A DNA stretch of 5,387 nt from Peptostreptococcaceae bacterium. Lineage in GTDB: Bacteria; Bacillota_A; Clostridia; Peptostreptococcales; Acidaminobacteraceae. The stretch covers positions 1 through 5,387 of the forward strand of contig JABXKX010000218.1 in NCBI GenBank assembly GCA_013619035.1. Direction: 5' to 3'. Under the pieces are notes generated by a model. That model saw nothing but the letters and a program-made list of their open reading frames with translations. It did not search any database and was not told the origin of the DNA. The position numbers and the translations under genes were made by a program. This document shows, piece after piece, positions 1-5,387 of the stretch (positions are counted from its first letter, which is position 1; each line of letters begins with the position of its first letter).

Positions 1-9
1 TATTAGGAT

Positions 10-38
10 AAAAAAAACTCTGTGTGAACAGAGTTTTT
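10..38 (-). terminator. Rho-independent terminator closing the orr-mocR operon
   Basis: An 11-bp perfect stem (13-23 pairing with 28-38) encloses a 4-nt loop (24-27). Read on the minus strand, the stem runs into a short T tract (12-10). The core is ACTCTGT/ACAGAGT, flanked by A:T pairs. The stem overlaps the TAA stop codon of the MocR-type gene (37-39), so the message would end almost directly after translation stops. The flanking A and T runs also give it some capacity to terminate on the plus strand, so it could be bidirectional if a convergent gene lies to the left of the window. Confidence 0.88.
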
Positions 39-1482
39 AACTTTTATTTCTTATAATGTCGGCTAATCGAATCAATCCATCTTTCAGCTGATCATAACTT
101 GCGAATGAATATGAGATTCTAATGGCATTATTGCTTGTAGATTCATAAATATAACCTGGATTAAAAAGTATTTTCTCTTGAAAAGCAGTTTCAAATATTT
201 TATACATACTGAGTGATTCTTTTAAAGTAATCCATATATAAGATCCCCCCCTCGGAATATCCCAAGTAGCAAAGTCACTATAATATACGTCTAATAACTC
301 CAGTGTAAAATCTCTTCGTTTTTTAAGTTCTTTTCTCACTTCAATTAAGTGTTTTTCATATAAGCCACTAGATAACCACTTTGCAACAATCAATTGAGAC
401 ACAGAACTTGATCCATAGTCCATTTGCATTTTTATATCTGCAAGTCTATTTATAACGGTTTCAGGTCCTACAACCCATCCAATTCTTAACCCTGGACTGA
501 GTGTTTTAGAAACACTTCCTACGTATAATACATTCCCGATTTCATCCATAGACTTCAAACTTTTCGGTGGTTCTTCGTCAATCCATAAATCTCCATATAC
601 ATCGTCTTCAATAATTGGTAATTTAGAGTCGTAACAGACCTTTAAAAGTTCTTTTCTTCTTTCTAAGGACATAACAGTACCTGTCGGATTTTGAAAATTT
701 GGAATGGTATATAAAATTGAAGCATGATTTTTTGGTATTTGTGATGGAATATCTCGACTTATAATACCATCTTTATCTATAGGTATGCCCACTCTTCTCA
801 TACCTAAAGTCTGTAAGATCTGAAGAGAATATAAATACGATGGTTTCTCAACAAATACTGTAGAACCCATTTGTAACAGCCCCATGGTAATCAATTGAAA
901 GCCCTGTAAAGCACCCGATACGATTAGTATATTTTGTGGTGATACATGTATATCCTTTTTCTTAAGATGATCACACAGCGCTTCTTGTAAACATCTCATA
1001 CCTGTAGGCCATTCATAACCTAAATGCCCCATATCATTTGTAATAGAAGCTAAAACTTCCTTCATATGCTCCGTTGGAAATAATTCTGGAGACGCTTCAC
1101 CAGAACTCAATCTTAGCATATTGATGTCAGGATCTGAATCATTGATCATCTTAATAGTTTTATAATTTGGTAAATGTATGCCCTCTTCAATGTAATCTTG
1201 CCACTTCGTTTGAGACATTGTGATAAGCGGTGTTGAAGCGGCTATTATTTTCATACCACTCTTACCTTGTCCTGAAATTAATAGATCGCTTTTTAGCACA
1301 TCAAAAGCAGCGATAACAGTTGACCGATTCACTTCGAATCTTTCAGCTAAATATCTTTGAGAGGGTAACTTCGAACCAATTGGCCATGCGCCAGTATTAA
1401 TTTTTTCTCTCATATAGTCAATGATCTGTTTCTTAATAGAATCATGTTTGTTTCTATCAGGTTTCCAATCTATTTGTATCAT
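37..1482 (-). CDS. MocR-type transcriptional regulator: GntR winged helix fused to a PLP aminotransferase-like domain
   Basis: Predicted 481-residue DNA-binding regulator of the MocR/GabR/PdxR family. Residues about 8-78 form a GntR-type winged helix (KLPSQRYLAERF, then VNRSTV). A linker follows to about residue 118. The rest is a fold-type I aminotransferase-like domain. Visible PLP-site residues are Asn265 in FQNPTG, Asp294 and Tyr296 in EDDVYGD, the Schiff-base lysine Lys326 in GSVSKTLSPGLRIGW, Arg333 just after it, and a C-terminal carboxylate-binding arginine, Arg455, in AIRISYS. The domain therefore looks intact for PLP binding, and the length is normal for the family. The start is placed at ATG 1480-1482: a GTG two codons upstream (1486-1488) shares a base with the GGAG ribosome binding site and cannot be used with it. 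The gene begins 24 nt after orr stops and ends in the terminator at 10-38, so it is the second gene of the operon. MocR proteins usually sense PLP or an amino-acid adduct and control an adjacent metabolic gene, here most simply orr and itself. Classification is secure; effector and targets are inferred. Confidence 0.95.
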   Translation of the reverse strand: MIQIDWKPDRNKHDSIKKQIIDYMREKINTGAWPIGSKLPSQRYLAERFEVNRSTVIAAFDVLKSDLLISGQGKSGMKIIAASTPLITMSQTKWQDYIEEGIHLPNYKTIKMINDSDPDINMLRLSSGEASPELFPTEHMKEVLASITNDMGHLGYEWPTGMRCLQEALCDHLKKKDIHVSPQNILIVSGALQGFQLITMGLLQMGSTVFVEKPSYLYSLQILQTLGMRRVGIPIDKDGIISRDIPSQIPKNHASILYTIPNFQNPTGTVMSLERRKELLKVCYDSKLPIIEDDVYGDLWIDEEPPKSLKSMDEIGNVLYVGSVSKTLSPGLRIGWVVGPETVINRLADIKMQMDYGSSSVSQLIVAKWLSSGLYEKHLIEVRKELKKRRDFTLELLDVYYSDFATWDIPRGGSYIWITLKESLSMYKIFETAFQEKILFNPGYIYESTSNNAIRISYSFASYDQLKDGLIRLADIIRNKS

Positions 1483-1485
1483 AAA

Positions 1486-1493
1486 CACTCCAA
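1486..1493 (-). promoter_or_regulatory. Ribosome binding site that decides the MocR-type gene start
   Basis: On the minus strand the sequence reads TTGGAGTG, with GGAG at 1488-1491, five nucleotides before ATG 1480-1482. The in-frame GTG at 1486-1488 overlaps this Shine-Dalgarno core, so initiation there would lack a properly spaced site. This favours the shorter protein beginning MIQIDWKP. Confidence 0.75.
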
Positions 1494-1505
1494 TCAGTTT
1501 TATAC

Positions 1506-1514
1506 ATTATAACA
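1506..1514 (-). promoter_or_regulatory. Possible internal extended -10 promoter for the MocR-type gene
   Basis: The minus strand carries TGTTATAAT, a perfect TGn extension plus TATAAT -10 (1506-1511), across the last codons of orr. Transcription would start near 1499, leaving a leader of only about 17 nt that still contains the GGAG site. No good -35 is present 16-18 bp upstream, as expected for an extended -10 promoter but also for a chance match in AT-rich DNA. If active, it would uncouple regulator expression from orr. Confidence 0.35.
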
Positions 1515-2580
1515 CAAAAGATTTATCGACATCGTTGCTTAAACTTAAATAAAGCATCGATTGGTAATACATAGTAAAAGGGATGATATCACCAACTTGA
1601 TAATTAGATGCATCAGTCACATCAACAATTAAATGGTCGCTACTGCTACCAATAATTTGAATCTTATTATCAACTGATATCAATTTTTCATGACTCCCAA
1701 AATCTTGTTTCCCAACCGCTAAAATTGCTCTTTTTCTGACTCCTCTATCGTCATAAACTGGATGATTTCCAAATGCATCTACAACTAATTCGCCAATAGG
1801 ATGTGATGGTTTCTCCTTTACTTCTATAATCTGAGCTTTTAATATAAAAGTATCTGTATGTAGAGGTAATGGACAGTCATAATACTCACCTAAATCTTTG
1901 CCCAGTAATATGCCCTCTCCACATCTTATATGATTAATTCTCTTTGGTAATTTATTGTCTTTAATTAAAGGAAGAGTTGAAGTTGCTCCACCTGATATAA
2001 TTTCTAATGATCTGCCTATTGAGACCTCAACAAGTTCTGTCATACGTATCAATCGCTTCATATTTTTTATGGTTGGTTTTACAGAGCCATAACAACTTAA
2101 ATTTGTGCCAATGCCTAACAAATGCAAACCATCCAGTGATTCAACAGCATTTGCTAGAGTCACTAATTCTTCTGGTAACCAAACACCCTCTCTTAAATCC
2201 CCTAAATCATACATCAAAATGACTTGATGTTTTTTTCCGAGCTTCTGAGAAGTTTCATTCAAGGCTTCAAGTACTGCCAGTTCAGAATTAAGACTAATAT
2301 CACAATAAGAAATGACATCCTCTACTTCACACAACATTGGCAGTCTTAATAACATGGTTTCACAACTCTGATCTAATGATTTCATTTGTTTTAACTGTAC
2401 CATTCTAGAACTTCCTAACGAGTTGATCCCTTGTTTTAAAAACTGTCGAGCCACCTGTTCTAATCCAAAGCAGCCTTTGATAACTCCTGTAATAGAGACG
2501 CCCGACTCTGAACAGAGTTTTTTCACATAGGATATATTTTCTTCTATTTTTTTTAAGTTGATTTCTAATGTTGGATACAT
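1507..2580 (-). CDS. orr: Ornithine/alanine racemase-family PLP enzyme (Orr-like amino-acid racemase)
   Basis: Predicted 357-residue cytoplasmic PLP-dependent racemase with an alanine racemase-type N-terminal barrel (fold type III). The probable Schiff-base lysine is Lys35 in TGVIKGCFG. Motifs that match my recollection of the clostridial ornithine racemase family are MLLRLPMLCEVEDV (76-89), YDLGDLREG (124-132), GIGTNLSCYG (156-165), ISGGATST (195-202), VDAFGNHP (267-274), RKRAILAVG (282-290) and SSSDHLIVDV (312-321). In that family Orr interconverts L- and D-ornithine, feeding D-ornithine to the aminomutase route of ornithine fermentation. No ornithine aminomutase gene is in this window, so the substrate could equally be another amino acid. 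The start is ATG 2578-2580, with a strong GGAGG (2586-2590) five nucleotides upstream. It is the first gene of a two-gene operon with the MocR-type regulator and has a good promoter at 2717-2745. The family is confident; the exact substrate is moderate. Confidence 0.87.
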   Translation of the reverse strand: MYPTLEINLKKIEENISYVKKLCSESGVSITGVIKGCFGLEQVARQFLKQGINSLGSSRMVQLKQMKSLDQSCETMLLRLPMLCEVEDVISYCDISLNSELAVLEALNETSQKLGKKHQVILMYDLGDLREGVWLPEELVTLANAVESLDGLHLLGIGTNLSCYGSVKPTIKNMKRLIRMTELVEVSIGRSLEIISGGATSTLPLIKDNKLPKRINHIRCGEGILLGKDLGEYYDCPLPLHTDTFILKAQIIEVKEKPSHPIGELVVDAFGNHPVYDDRGVRKRAILAVGKQDFGSHEKLISVDNKIQIIGSSSDHLIVDVTDASNYQVGDIIPFTMYYQSMLYLSLSNDVDKSFVL

Positions 2581-2617
2581 AATTTCCTCCCAGTCTACTT
2601 TTTACTAGTTTACACGA

Positions 2618-2623
2618 ATTATA
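2618..2623 (-). promoter_or_regulatory. Possible proximal -10 element upstream of orr
   Basis: A perfect TATAAT lies on the minus strand 38 bp before the orr start codon, with suitable spacing to the ribosome binding site. The matching -35 position (2641-2646, TGTTTT) is poor and there is no TGn extension. It could be an activator-dependent promoter, for example driven by the MocR-type protein from the repeats at 2660-2681, or a chance match. Confidence 0.28.
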
Positions 2624-2659
2624 GTTTCCTGAAATCACCCAAAACACTCATTTAGATAC

Positions 2660-2681
2660 CAACCATAAAGCTCAACCATAA
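2660..2681 (-). repeat. Two direct 9-bp repeats upstream of orr
   Basis: TTATGGTTG occurs twice on the minus strand, at 2673-2681 and 2660-2668, with starts 13 bp apart. The pair lies downstream of the strong promoter and about 40-60 bp upstream of the proximal TATAAT. Several MocR proteins bind pairs of direct repeats, so this is a candidate operator for the operon's own regulator. That role is inferred; the repeat itself is exact. Confidence 0.45.
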
Positions 2682-2716
2682 TTAGTAACAAGAAAAATGT
2701 CTTAAACACCTTTTAA

Positions 2717-2745
2717 GTTATAACTCTTTACTAAAGTTATATCAA
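2717..2745 (-). promoter_or_regulatory. Sigma-A-type promoter of the orr-mocR operon
   Basis: On the minus strand TTGATA (-35, 2740-2745) and TATAAC (-10, 2717-2722) are separated by exactly 17 bp. Each hexamer has five of six consensus bases. Transcription would start near 2710, giving a leader of about 130 nt before the orr start codon. The promoter lies just past the terminator of the upstream chemoreceptor gene, supporting an independent transcription unit. Confidence 0.72.
2719..2741. repeat. Operator-like palindrome inside the orr promoter
   Basis: An inverted repeat of TATAACT(C)TTTA and TAAAGTTATA is centred on 2731; the left arm has one extra C at 2726 and the arms are otherwise perfect. 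It fills the 17-bp spacer and overlaps both the -10 and the -35 hexamers, the usual placement of a repressor site. It is AT-rich, so a chance origin is possible. It is not followed by a T tract and does not look like a terminator. Confidence 0.5.
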
Positions 2746-2781
2746 TAATTTCACCACCTGTTAAAGACATAAACCTTTATA

Positions 2782-2808
2782 AGAAAAAAGATCACCAAAG
2801 GTGATCTT
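2782..2808 (-). terminator. Rho-independent terminator of the chemoreceptor gene
   Basis: A perfect 9-bp stem (AAGATCACC at 2788-2796 pairing with GGTGATCTT at 2800-2808) has a 3-nt loop and, on the minus strand, runs into TTTTTTCTT (from 2789 down to 2781). The stem overlaps the TAA stop codon of the chemoreceptor (2807-2809). It separates that gene from the orr promoter immediately downstream. Confidence 0.92.
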
Positions 2809-4558
2809 AATTAATAGAACGTTTTGTCAACACTGTGACACTTGTCTTCATATATTTTTCTTTTATCTGTTTAAACAACTTTCCTTTTATGATCTCATCT
2901 ACGTGATGATCAAAGTGTTTAACATAAAAATCTAATTCATTCTTTTTCGAGAACCCTATATTACTGATTTCATGATCGTTCTCAACATGTTGATAAGCAG
3001 ATTTCATTATTTCATTGGTTTGAATGATATGATTTAAATAGTAATCTCCTATATTTTCTTCAATGATAATGCCATCTACTTGACCTTTTAAGAGCTTTTT
3101 AAATAGTATTTGTTCATTGATACTTTCATCTTTATAAATTCTTCTATCACCATCAAAAGTAGGATAATACTCATACCCTTCCATAATACCAATACGTTTC
3201 CCAATTAAATTCTCATAACTGGATAGCTTTAATCCCTTTAGAGTATAGAAAGCATATACACACTTATCTCTATAACATTTACTGAACGCCATAATTCGTT
3301 CTCTTTCAGTCGTTTTAGCAATATTAGGTATGATATCTACAATACCTTTTTCTAGCATTTCAAGGGCATCATCCCATGTTGCTATTTTAAAATCAAGGCT
3401 CACATCTAAATCCTGATAGATAGTTTTCAATAAATCTACATCAATACCTTCGATGTCACCAGAGTTCTCATTGTAAATATAGTAAGGTTCATTCGGTGTT
3501 GATACAACCGTAAGTTTTTTAGAATATGGTTTTAATTCTGCTTCAAGATTAATACTATTTTTCTTTAATGAACCAACCGCATCCCCTAAGATGTTTAATG
3601 CTTTCGTTTCTTCATCTAAACCAACACTAATTTCTTCAGCTGTTTTCGCCACATCTTCAACTGCTAAATCCAAATCTATTACCAGATTTTTTACATTTTC
3701 AAAAGCGCCAACGATATCCGATGAAGCATCAGAAACCTTAAGATTTAGCGTCACTAAATTACCTGCAGACTTAGCAACTTGCTCTAAATCTCCTTTAGAA
3801 TCTTCCAAATACGTACTTTGTGTTTCAATTCTTGTAACTGTTTTATCTAAATTATCTCCTGTTTGAGACGCTATATTTATTATATCTTTTATGAGTTCAG
3901 TAATGTTACTGACAACACTAGAGGTTTGAATTGATAATTTTCTTATTTCATCAGCAACCACAGAAAAACCTCGTCCAGCTTCTCCAGCTCTTGCTGCTTC
4001 AATCGATGCATTTAGTGCAAGGAGATTGGTTTGTTCTGATATTTGATCTATGGCAGAAATCATCTCTACAGCTTCTGAGGTTTTTAATCCAAGTGATGAC
4101 ACATTATCAATCGAAGTATTTAAAAACGATCTAATTTCTTGGAATTCTTGAATGGTTTCAATGATACCAGTCACTCTAGATGAGATAATATCTGATGCCT
4201 CTTTAGCAGTAACTGCCATCTCTTCACTTTTTCTAGAGTTATCCGTCACCTTATTGTATACATCTCCAACCAAGCCATTAACAGAACTTAGATTGGCGGT
4301 TTGTTCTTGAGTACTTGCTGTCAATCCCAAAACCCTATCAAGCAGTGATTTCATCTCCACATTAAATTCATCTGTAAACGCCGAGAATTGATTTGTTAAA
4401 TTTAAGTACTTAGTCGAATAGTCATTTAATAAATCGACATCCAATTGTGGTTCTTCTTCAACTACTGCTTGTTTCTTTGATCTTAGATGTAATAACCACT
4501 GTACAATGTTTATTGTGATCAATACCCCAACAATAAGTAACCATATCCAATCCTTCAT
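2807..4558 (-). CDS. Methyl-accepting chemotaxis protein with a C-terminal, predicted cytoplasmic, amino-acid-binding (SBP_bac_3-like) domain
   Basis: Predicted 583-residue chemoreceptor. Residues about 4-24 form the only hydrophobic helix; it is followed by HLRSKK, so the positive-inside rule puts everything after it in the cytoplasm. No HAMP domain or extracellular sensor loop is visible. Residues about 45-340 are helical, with the conserved MCP hairpin tip at 173-209 (EQTNLLALNASIEAARAGE, then AGRGFSVVADEIRKL), which contacts CheA and CheW in this family. Residues about 347-570 resemble a family 3 solute-binding protein: GIDVDLL (371-377), WDDALEMLEKGIVDIIP (395-411), TERERIMAFS (417-426) with Arg419 at the usual carboxylate-binding position, IGKRIGIMEG (452-461) and GQVDGIIIEE (492-501). 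These domains normally act outside the membrane, so this order is unusual. The start ATG 4556-4558 has AAAGGGGG four nucleotides upstream. The gene is monocistronic by its flanking terminators. I see no convincing sigma-A or sigma-D promoter upstream. Confidence 0.95.
   Translation of the reverse strand: MKDWIWLLIVGVLITINIVQWLLHLRSKKQAVVEEEPQLDVDLLNDYSTKYLNLTNQFSAFTDEFNVEMKSLLDRVLGLTASTQEQTANLSSVNGLVGDVYNKVTDNSRKSEEMAVTAKEASDIISSRVTGIIETIQEFQEIRSFLNTSIDNVSSLGLKTSEAVEMISAIDQISEQTNLLALNASIEAARAGEAGRGFSVVADEIRKLSIQTSSVVSNITELIKDIINIASQTGDNLDKTVTRIETQSTYLEDSKGDLEQVAKSAGNLVTLNLKVSDASSDIVGAFENVKNLVIDLDLAVEDVAKTAEEISVGLDEETKALNILGDAVGSLKKNSINLEAELKPYSKKLTVVSTPNEPYYIYNENSGDIEGIDVDLLKTIYQDLDVSLDFKIATWDDALEMLEKGIVDIIPNIAKTTERERIMAFSKCYRDKCVYAFYTLKGLKLSSYENLIGKRIGIMEGYEYYPTFDGDRRIYKDESINEQILFKKLLKGQVDGIIIEENIGDYYLNHIIQTNEIMKSAYQHVENDHEISNIGFSKKNELDFYVKHFDHHVDEIIKGKLFKQIKEKYMKTSVTVLTKRSIN
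2849..3520 (-). other. Region encoding the C-terminal solute-binding domain of the chemoreceptor
   Basis: This segment encodes chemoreceptor residues 347-570, a two-lobed solute-binding fold of the polar amino-acid class. Lobe-one signatures are GIDVDLL and the TERERIMAFS segment with the putative ligand arginine. Lobe-two signatures are LIGKRIGIMEGYEYY and GQVDGIIIEE. There is no signal peptide, lipobox or membrane helix between it and the MCP signalling domain, so it was not acquired as a complete secreted protein. The acidic residue expected to bind the ligand amino group is Glu500 rather than the usual Asp. Confidence 0.85.
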
Positions 4559-4689
4559 AATACCCCCTTTGTAATTTTCTATGTATTCTGACTATTTGAT
4601 ATGCTGTTTCTCTATACACTTTCCATATTACACTATAATTTCCACATAAGCTATCATCTTTTCTCAATACGAATAGATGTACTCTAAAG

Positions 4690-4721
4690 AAAAAAAGCGA
4701 GAGCTTATTTTACTCCCACTT
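4690..4721 (-). terminator. Strand-specific Rho-independent terminator of the upstream gene
   Basis: In minus-strand RNA, AAGUGGGAG (from 4721-4713) can pair with CUCUCGCUU (4703-4695) as a 9-bp stem with two G:U wobbles and a 9-nt loop, followed by a T tract (4696-4690). In plus-strand RNA the two wobble positions become A:C mismatches, so it should act only on minus-strand transcripts. It starts 15 nt after the stop codon of the gene at 4736-5387 and insulates the chemoreceptor. The rest of the 4559-4735 gap holds only the chemoreceptor leader and its ribosome binding site; no further gene is visible. Confidence 0.7.
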
Positions 4722-4735
4722 ACTTCATATTCAAA

Positions 4736-5387
4736 TCAATCCTCAACAAATGATAAATCTCCAATACTATCAATAGTGAGTACTCGACCTAATTTGATGT
4801 CATTTTGTTTCATGGCCTGAATTGTATGATAAATATTATTAGTATTTATTGTTAATATCTCAGCCTCTTGAGAAATGCTTTGTGTGATAAACTCATTTAT
4901 TTTTGCTGTCCCTGTTATATATATCGTATATTTCTTATTTCTCTCTACAGCAGTATTGGTATTTTCCTTTGCTAATAACATTGAATCATTTGTCATCAAC
5001 TTCCAGTTTCTAAGATCAATCACTTCTCCCCATTTTACATTCTTATCAAATACTTGCTTCCTATACTGATTGGCTCTAACAACCATTTCAGACAATAATT
5101 CTTCATTACTTTCACCATATACTTTTATGAAAAACCCTGACTCGCATACCACAAACAAAAGACATCCAAAATACTTATTCTGTCCCACTAAATCACTCAT
5201 ACGGATTTCTTCACTAAAATTATATTTTTCTGAATGTTTTTTTATTCGAACTAGAAGATTTTTGAACATCGAAAGACAACCCTCACGAGACATATCATCA
5301 ATTTCAAAAGGTTTCACTAAATCATGTAACAGCAATTCATGATCTTCCATATGTTTTACAGTATCAAGACATGTGTCTTCTCTAAAT
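4736..5387 (-). CDS. 5'-partial protein of unknown function with a possible STAS/SpoIIAA-like domain
   Basis: I do not recognise this gene with certainty. The first in-frame ATG (5348-5350) would give 204 residues, but it has no Shine-Dalgarno sequence, and the frame stays open upstream to the window edge, adding FREDTCLDTVKH. The true start is therefore probably outside, and this is the C-terminal part of a longer protein. Counting from that Met, residues about 1-55 look helical and charged. Residues about 57-165 alternate strands and helices: FGCLLFVVCESGFFIKVYGE, then VKWGEVIDLRNWKLMTND, then YTIYITGTAKINEF. This pattern recalls STAS/SpoIIAA-like proteins, in which a Trp-bearing IDLR-W strand precedes a helix. 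No catalytic motif, signal peptide or membrane helix is visible. It ends with TGA and is followed by its own terminator, so it is not cotranscribed with the chemoreceptor. A role near signalling is suggested only by adjacency. Confidence 0.75.
   Translation of the reverse strand, partial: FREDTCLDTVKHMEDHELLLHDLVKPFEIDDMSREGCLSMFKNLLVRIKKHSEKYNFSEEIRMSDLVGQNKYFGCLLFVVCESGFFIKVYGESNEELLSEMVVRANQYRKQVFDKNVKWGEVIDLRNWKLMTNDSMLLAKENTNTAVERNKKYTIYITGTAKINEFITQSISQEAEILTINTNNIYHTIQAMKQNDIKLGRVLTIDSIGDLSFVED

Noticed and set aside
2405..2647. 80-codon frame on the minus strand overlapping the start of orr
   Set aside because: It overlaps orr in another frame, starts at GTG without a ribosome binding site, and has no protein-like features.
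2619..2651. Ten-codon reading frame on the minus strand in the orr leader (MSVLGDFRKL) as a leader peptide
   Set aside because: There is no Shine-Dalgarno sequence before its ATG, no run of regulatory codons and no attenuator hairpin following it.
2581..2710. T-box or other riboswitch in the orr leader
   Set aside because: The leader is about 130 nt, shows no T-box motif, no terminator/antiterminator pair and no sequence that would sequester the GGAGG site.
2701..2717. Short inverted repeat CTTAAA/TTTAAG near the orr transcript start
   Set aside because: Six A/T-rich base pairs with a five-base loop are too weak for a terminator and expected by chance in this DNA, though they adjoin the promoter palindrome.
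2007..4134. Plus-strand frames inside orr (2007-2222) and the chemoreceptor (3591-3866, 3931-4134)
   Set aside because: They are antisense shadows of well-supported genes with conserved motifs on the minus strand.
4458..4667. 69-codon frame on the minus strand overlapping the chemoreceptor start
   Set aside because: It is a frame shadow: it crosses the chemoreceptor ribosome binding site and start, and its sequence resembles no protein family.
4571..4690. A sigma-D (flagellar-type) or sigma-A promoter upstream of the chemoreceptor
   Set aside because: I looked for TAAA with a spaced CGATA-like element and for paired -35 and -10 hexamers. Only weak TATAGT-, TAATAT- and TATAGA-like boxes without partners were found.
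4875..5342. Two plus-strand frames (4875-5069 and 5070-5342) opposite the right-edge gene
   Set aside because: They are antisense to a protein with clear fold-like patterning, lack ribosome binding sites, and one merely looks hydrophobic because of AT-rich antisense codons.

Overview
The window is AT-rich, uses TAA and TGA as stops, and has strong GGAGG-type ribosome binding sites and compact Rho-independent terminators. Together with an ornithine-racemase-type enzyme and a chemoreceptor, this suggests a motile, low-GC Gram-positive bacterium (Bacillota), probably an amino-acid-fermenting clostridial relative. That placement is an inference from style and gene content, not from a marker gene.

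All four genes lie on the minus strand, so transcription runs from high to low coordinates. In that order they are: (1) a gene entering from the right edge (4736-5387), 5'-truncated by the window, whose C-terminal half resembles a STAS/SpoIIAA-like fold, followed by its own terminator (4690-4721); (2) a 583-residue chemoreceptor (2807-4558) with one N-terminal membrane helix, a canonical MCP signalling hairpin and, unusually, an amino-acid-type solute-binding domain at its C-terminus, followed by a terminator (2782-2808); (3) an ornithine/alanine racemase-family PLP enzyme (orr-like, 1507-2580), preceded by a near-consensus sigma-A promoter whose spacer holds an operator-like palindrome; (4) a MocR-type regulator (37-1482; GntR winged helix fused to an aminotransferase-like domain) 24 nt downstream of orr, followed by a terminator that closes the unit (10-38).

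Orr and the MocR protein form a convincing two-gene operon: a PLP-dependent racemase and a PLP-binding regulator that probably controls it. The chemoreceptor is a separate transcription unit. Its predicted topology puts the ligand-binding domain, normally extracytoplasmic, inside the cell, so it may report an intracellular amino acid to the chemotaxis machinery. A link between this sensor and the racemase product or substrate is attractive but rests only on adjacency. No tRNA, rRNA, CRISPR array, insertion sequence or phage gene was seen. The only non-coding gaps above 100 bases are 2581-2806 (promoter and operator region) and 4559-4735 (terminator plus MCP leader).
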